Origin: an uncultured Clostridia bacterium
GTDB lineage: Bacteria > Bacillota > Clostridia > TANB77 > CAG-508
NCBI GenBank assembly: GCA_934141475.1
Contig: CAKPCG010000003.1
Coordinates: 28,386-92,385, forward strand
Reading direction: 5' to 3'
DNA length: 64,000 nt
Each line of letters begins with the position of its first letter. Positions within the stretch are counted from its first letter, which is position 1. Below, one piece after another: positions 60,431-64,000 of the stretch. The notes beneath the pieces are model-generated. The model had not been told where the DNA came from. It saw nothing but the letters and a program-made list of their open reading frames with translations, and searched no databases. The position numbers and the translations under genes were made by a program.

Positions 60431-60935
60431 CTATGGCTTATCATAAAAATCTTCTGTAAAATTATCAGATTTTTCAATATATAGAACTTTTTTTAAGGCA
60501 GTGTTTGACTTGAATAGTAAAAACATGCAAACATATAATGCTACATCAACTAAATATGGAGTGATGTAATAATATAGCCAAGAAAAACTCATAAAGTAAT
60601 AAATAACATTTCCGAGTAACTTCACCTAAGTTTGTAATTAATAAAATAAAATCATAAATTATTAACCATCCAATTGGAATCATTGCAATAATTATATCCT
60701 TTTTACCTAAATTAATATTTCCCGCTAAAAGAGAATTATATGCAAGGTAAACAAAAAATAATGAAATGAATTCAAAAACTATACCAAAATCAAAAGCACT
60801 AAAAAAAATCCATGGAATAAGATAAGAAAGAATACTAATAGCACCAAATATCATATAATATTTTAAACAATTCATTGCTTTTTCTGTATAAGCATTTTTT
60901 ATAGTTTTTTTATTTTCTAAATCTTTATTATCCAT
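60431..60935 (-). CDS. Membrane protein joined by a +1 frameshift at CGG
   Basis: An ATG at 60935 preceded by GGAGG opens a frame with four hydrophobic segments that stops at 60546. At the in-frame CGG (60614-60612, GTT ACT CGG AAA) skipping C gives GEVTGNVIYYFMSFSWLYYY and continues through two more hydrophobic segments to 60431, for 167 aa in total. The last part ends with a soluble EKSDNFTEDFYDKP tail. I do not recognise the family. The joined frame uses the whole interval between the flanking terminator and ribosome binding site, which supports the shift, but here no homology can be invoked. Confidence 0.68.
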
Positions 60936-61052
60936 TTTTCCCCTCCTATCTTAATATTTTACTAAAACAAATTAGAAATTTCAAGAAAATAAAAAATAAA
61001 TTAAGGAAAATCGAAAATATTTAACAAAATACTACAAAAATCAATAAAAATA

Positions 61053-61061
61053 TGTTATACT
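61053..61061 (+). promoter_or_regulatory. Extended -10 promoter candidate before rlmB
   Basis: TGTTATACT (TGN plus TATACT), 37 nt before the start; no good -35, as is usual for extended -10 promoters. Confidence 0.4.
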
Positions 61062-61098
61062 AGATATGTTAAAATAAAAGAGAAAGTAGGTAAAAATA

Positions 61099-62013
61099 GT
61101 GGGGGCTAATAGAAGAAATCAAGAAGATAGAAGAAAAGGTCAAAGAAGAGATGAAAGAATAAATGCGAGAAGAGAAAATAATAGAGGAATAGTAGACAGA
61201 AGAGGTCTAATGGATAGAAGAAACAAAATGAGAAGAATAGAGGACAAAGAAAATAAAATATTAGAAGATTTAGAAAAAATATTTGATGACCAAATAGAAG
61301 GAAGAAATGCAGTACTAGAATTACTAGAAAGTGACAAAGACATAAACAAAATATATGTAACTAAAGGAGAACTAAAAGGATCAATAAATAAAATAATAGC
61401 AATTGCAAATGAAAAAAAAGTAATAATAGTTGAAAAAGACAAAAAGCAAATGGACATGATGGCACAAACAGAAAACTATCAAGGAGTAATTGCTGTAGTA
61501 CCACCATATGAATATTCAGATGTACAAGACATCTTAGATCTAGCAAAAGAAAAAAATGAAGACCCATTTATATTAATTTTAGATGGAATAGAAGATACTC
61601 ACAATTTAGGTGCAATAATAAGAACAGCTGAAACAGCTGGAGTACATGGAATAATAATTCCAAAAAGAAGAGCGGCACAAGTAAATAGTACTGTAAGTAA
61701 GGTAGCATGTGGAGCATTAGAATATATGAAAATTGCAAGAGTAAATAATATATCAGATACAATATCAAAATTAAAAGAACAAGGTGTATGGGTTTGTGGA
61801 ACAGCAGTAGATGCTAAAGAGTACTACTTTAACCAAAACCTAACAGGTCCACTTGCAATAGTAATTGGAAACGAAGGAAAAGGAATAGGAGATTTAGTTA
61901 AAAGAAATTGTGATTTTCTTGTAAAAATACCGATGAAGGGAAAAGTTACATCCTTAAATGCTTCTGTTTCTACAGGAATAATAGTATATGAAGCTGTTAA
62001 ACAAAGAAATTAA
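61099..62013 (+). CDS. rlmB: TrmH/RlmB-type rRNA 2'-O-methyltransferase with Arg-rich N-terminus
   Basis: 304 aa. The SpoU knot motifs are complete: DTHNLGAIIRTAETAG (motif 1), LAIVIGNEGKGI (motif 2) and TSLNASVSTGIIVYEA (motif 3). An L30e-like substrate-binding domain with IEGRNAVLELL precedes them. These enzymes methylate a guanosine ribose in 23S rRNA using S-adenosylmethionine. The first 50 residues are an unusual extension with many RR pairs (DRRKGQRRDER, VDRRGLMDRR), probably RNA-binding. The start is GTG at 61099; the AAAGTAGG site and the in-frame extension support it. The gene symbol is by family; it could be a paralogue. Confidence 0.88.
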   Translation: MGANRRNQEDRRKGQRRDERINARRENNRGIVDRRGLMDRRNKMRRIEDKENKILEDLEKIFDDQIEGRNAVLELLESDKDINKIYVTKGELKGSINKIIAIANEKKVIIVEKDKKQMDMMAQTENYQGVIAVVPPYEYSDVQDILDLAKEKNEDPFILILDGIEDTHNLGAIIRTAETAGVHGIIIPKRRAAQVNSTVSKVACGALEYMKIARVNNISDTISKLKEQGVWVCGTAVDAKEYYFNQNLTGPLAIVIGNEGKGIGDLVKRNCDFLVKIPMKGKVTSLNASVSTGIIVYEAVKQRN

Positions 62014-62063
62014 AAATATAAATATAAATATATAATAAAATATTTTAAGAAAGGAATGATAAG

Positions 62064-63833
62064 ATGGTTGATAATAAAATAAGAATAATAATTATTATCT
62101 TAGTTGTACTAATAGTTATAGTAGCCACAGGTGGAACAGCATTATATTTTACAACAGATGCCCTAAAATCAAAAGAATCATTATTCCAAAAATACATTGC
62201 TCAAAATGTTCAAAATATATTTGATGTAGTAGATATATCAAATGAAGAAAACATTATAGATCAATTAAGAAAAAGCGATTACAAAGAAGAAGCAGAAGCA
62301 ACAGTAAAATACTTAGAACAGCAAAATGACGAAGAAGAAGTTTATAATATAAAAGAATCTGGTATAAGTAAAAGTAGTGAAGACGCATCATATAGAAATA
62401 TATCTGCAATGTATGGTGACAATGTACTTGTATCTGTAGATTTACTAAAAAAAGATAATACATATGGTTTTAGACTTGCAAATTTAGTACAACAATTCGT
62501 AAGTGTAAAAAATGCAACTATATCATATTTTGTATCAAACTTAAATCCAGATTATGAATCATATTTTTCAGAGACTTTAAAAGAAGTAGATATATCAGGT
62601 TTATTAAATTTTTCTAGCGAAGAATTAGCAAAATTAACAAATACATATGCAAATGTTATTTTTCAAGATATAGATAAAAAACACTATTCTTCAAGTAGTA
62701 ATGCTATAATAACTTTAAATAATAAACAAAGCATAAAAGCAAAATCATATACTTTAACACTTACAAAAAATGAAGTAGACAAAATATATAAAAGAATATT
62801 AAATCAAGCAAAAAGTGATGAAATTTTATTAGGAAAAATAGACGAAATAGACAAAAAAATACAAGAAGCAGGATTTAATGAGCCAGAAGGAGAAAGTATA
62901 AAAGAAAGATATACTAAAAAACTACAAGATATTATAGATAGTTTAGAATATCAAGGTGAAGATAACAGAAAAATTACAATAACAGTATATGAATCAGATG
63001 GAATAACATATAGAACATATATAAAAACAGACGAAGTAGAATATACAATAGACCTAGATAATCAAGATGGAAAAACAGTAAGCCTAAAAACAACTAAATA
63101 TGTAGAAAATGAAAGAGAAGATAAAATATATTCACTTGGAATAAAAAATTCAGAACAAGAATTAGATAGAACATTTACATATAATGATAACACACAAAAT
63201 TTAACAGTAGAATCAAATACATTAGTACAAAATTCAAAAATAAATAATAGTTTAGGCATAAATTATAAAAATGAAAAAATAACTAAATTTGAAGTAGATT
63301 CAAGCTTACAAATTGACCTATCAGCAGAAGAGGCAATGCCAATAGACTTTAATGAAAATAACAATATAGTATTAAATGATTATAATGGAGAAAGAGTTTC
63401 TTCAATTATGAATAGTTTAAAAAATAGATTTGTAAAAAGTCTAGAGAAGAGTCAATCTATTATAAACACAAAATTATTAAATAATATAATTTTAAAAATA
63501 GATGAAGAGCAACAAAAGAAAGACCAAGAACAGCAAAACGAAGAAGAACAACAAAAACAAAAATTTAATAACAAATTTAATATTTATGAGGGTGATGAAC
63601 TAGATGCAGAATATATAGAAAAACTACTAGAAACAGTAAGTCAAAATATGGAAGACTACAAAGTACTTGTAGGAACACAACTTAGAATATACATAAAAGA
63701 AGGACAAAAGAATGAAGAAAAAGCAGAAGAAATAAAAGCTGTAATACATGATAGTAGAGAAAAATATAATGTAAAATTAAACTACAACGAAAATGGATAT
63801 GTAGAATCAATAGATATTACTGTAGTTACATAA
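62064..63833 (+). CDS. Large membrane-anchored extracellular protein, unknown
   Basis: 589 aa. One N-terminal membrane helix (about 6-30) is followed by a long mixed alpha/beta extracellular part. Motifs such as SYFVSNLNPDYESYF, DIDKKHYSSSSNAI, LTLTKNEVDKIYKRIL and TVYESDGITYRT suggest two related lipoprotein-like domains. A Gln/Glu-rich helical stretch (about 475-500) precedes a small C-terminal domain. I recall proteins of this outline as uncharacterised in many Clostridia but cannot name the family reliably. It follows rlmB by 50 nt with an AAGAAAGGAATGAT site, so it is probably cotranscribed. Confidence 0.75.
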   Translation: MVDNKIRIIIIILVVLIVIVATGGTALYFTTDALKSKESLFQKYIAQNVQNIFDVVDISNEENIIDQLRKSDYKEEAEATVKYLEQQNDEEEVYNIKESGISKSSEDASYRNISAMYGDNVLVSVDLLKKDNTYGFRLANLVQQFVSVKNATISYFVSNLNPDYESYFSETLKEVDISGLLNFSSEELAKLTNTYANVIFQDIDKKHYSSSSNAIITLNNKQSIKAKSYTLTLTKNEVDKIYKRILNQAKSDEILLGKIDEIDKKIQEAGFNEPEGESIKERYTKKLQDIIDSLEYQGEDNRKITITVYESDGITYRTYIKTDEVEYTIDLDNQDGKTVSLKTTKYVENEREDKIYSLGIKNSEQELDRTFTYNDNTQNLTVESNTLVQNSKINNSLGINYKNEKITKFEVDSSLQIDLSAEEAMPIDFNENNNIVLNDYNGERVSSIMNSLKNRFVKSLEKSQSIINTKLLNNIILKIDEEQQKKDQEQQNEEEQQKQKFNNKFNIYEGDELDAEYIEKLLETVSQNMEDYKVLVGTQLRIYIKEGQKNEEKAEEIKAVIHDSREKYNVKLNYNENGYVESIDITVVT

Positions 63834-63849
63834 AAATTTCCAATTTTAC

Positions 63850-63879
63850 TTGACAACCCATTTGATAATAGAGTATAAT
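63850..63879 (+). promoter_or_regulatory. Sigma-A promoter of the terminal gene
   Basis: TTGACA (63850-63855), 18-nt spacer, TATAAT (63874-63879); both hexamers perfect. Confidence 0.85.
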
Positions 63880-63885
63880 GTAAAA

Positions 63886-63965
63886 GTATATCGGGTAAAA
63901 AGGTTGAAAACAACCTCTAAGAATGAATCCCACATACATTCATGTATGACCGGAAGGGGGGAATA
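63886..63965 (+). promoter_or_regulatory. Structured leader upstream of the probable rpsU
   Basis: The 80-nt leader holds a GGTTG-AAAA-CAACC hairpin and a CATACA-TTCA-TGTATG hairpin that competes with an ATGAAT/ATTCAT pairing. Distant CGG and CCG segments could close a three-way structure. The GGAAGGGGGGA ribosome binding site is immediately 3'. Alternative pairings next to the ribosome binding site suggest translational autoregulation; it fits no riboswitch I know. Confidence 0.4.
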
Positions 63966-63969
63966 AATA

Positions 63970-64000
63970 ATGTCAGAAATAAAAGTTAATAATGGTAATA
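63970..64000 (+). CDS. rpsU: Probable ribosomal protein S21, N-terminus only
   Basis: Only ten codons lie in the window (MSEIKVNNGN). MSEIKV is the common start of S21, and the strong promoter, structured leader and very strong ribosome binding site fit a ribosomal protein gene. The match is short, so another identity is possible. Confidence 0.45.
   Translation, partial: MSEIKVNNGN

Noticed and set aside
1677..60614. Treating the frame-broken genes as ordinary pseudogenes
   Set aside because: No gene shows any second kind of damage; catalytic residues are intact; all breaks follow the same CGG rule; several genes are core functions.
1677..60614. Explaining the extra C bases as sequencing or assembly errors
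   Set aside because: Random insertion of C before GG would fall in all three codon phases and in noncoding DNA; all ten sites are in the phase that creates a CGG codon. The idea is kept as the main thing to exclude with raw reads.

Overview
The window is a strongly AT-rich chromosome segment from an endospore-forming Firmicute, most likely an uncultured Clostridia-type gut bacterium. The evidence is spoIIID, yabG next to veg, a gerA-type germinant receptor operon and the mreBCD-mrdA-minC cell-shape order, together with AGGAGG ribosome binding sites and AGA-dominated arginine codons. GC content was not computed, and no sequence search was possible.

Layout. 1-4891: end of mreB, then mreC, mreD, mrdA (PBP2) and minC, closed by a bidirectional terminator. 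4990-6396: a minus-strand three-gene operon of Asn/Ser-rich small proteins. 6757-39828: a 33-kb block of giant surface proteins in three tandem operons. Each operon is a pair: an 'A' protein of about 1650-1690 aa (signal peptide, long beta-rich ectodomain, Asn-rich linker, SdrD/Cna-B-like domain, C-terminal membrane anchor) followed 14-18 nt later by a 'B' protein of about 1600-2140 aa (multiple Cna-B/SpaA-like domains, PTG motif, membrane anchor). Each operon has its own promoter with a shared upstream TCCGTARA element and ends at a hairpin terminator. 39982-49471: WG-repeat protein, patatin-like lipase, cysteine desulfurase, HAD nucleotidase, spoIIID, thymidine kinase, HD hydrolase, yabG, veg and small unknowns. 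49292-53613 (minus): gerA-type receptor operon. 53719-56937: secreted transglutaminase-like Ig-repeat protein. 57098-59477: a foreign-looking small gene and the CoA genes coaD, coaB and coaC. 59628-64000: membrane proteins, an RlmB-type rRNA methylase, an unknown anchored protein and the probable start of rpsU behind a structured leader.

The most striking observation is a genome-decoding anomaly. Every gene in the window that looks frameshifted is broken at an in-frame CGG codon. In each case homology and full length are restored by skipping the C and reading GGN (glycine) in the +1 frame. I found ten such sites in nine genes: mreD (two sites), surface proteins A2, A3 and B3, cysteine desulfurase, thymidine kinase, gerAB, a membrane protein at 60.6 kb and, less certainly, yabG. 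By eye I found only two other in-phase CGG codons in the real genes: one in the foreign-looking gene at 57098 and one in coaD. The preceding codon varies (GCA, ATG, CCA, AAG, GTT, AAA, TGG, ACT) and the base after CGG can be any of the four. A2 and A3, clearly diverged paralogues, carry the shift at the same homologous position. This is best explained by CGG being unassigned or extremely slow in this lineage, so that the ribosome (or a quadruplet-reading tRNA) moves +1 onto a glycine codon. Insertion of C before a glycine codon would then be nearly neutral or even regulatory. Independent sequencing errors fit poorly because every insertion is in the same codon phase.
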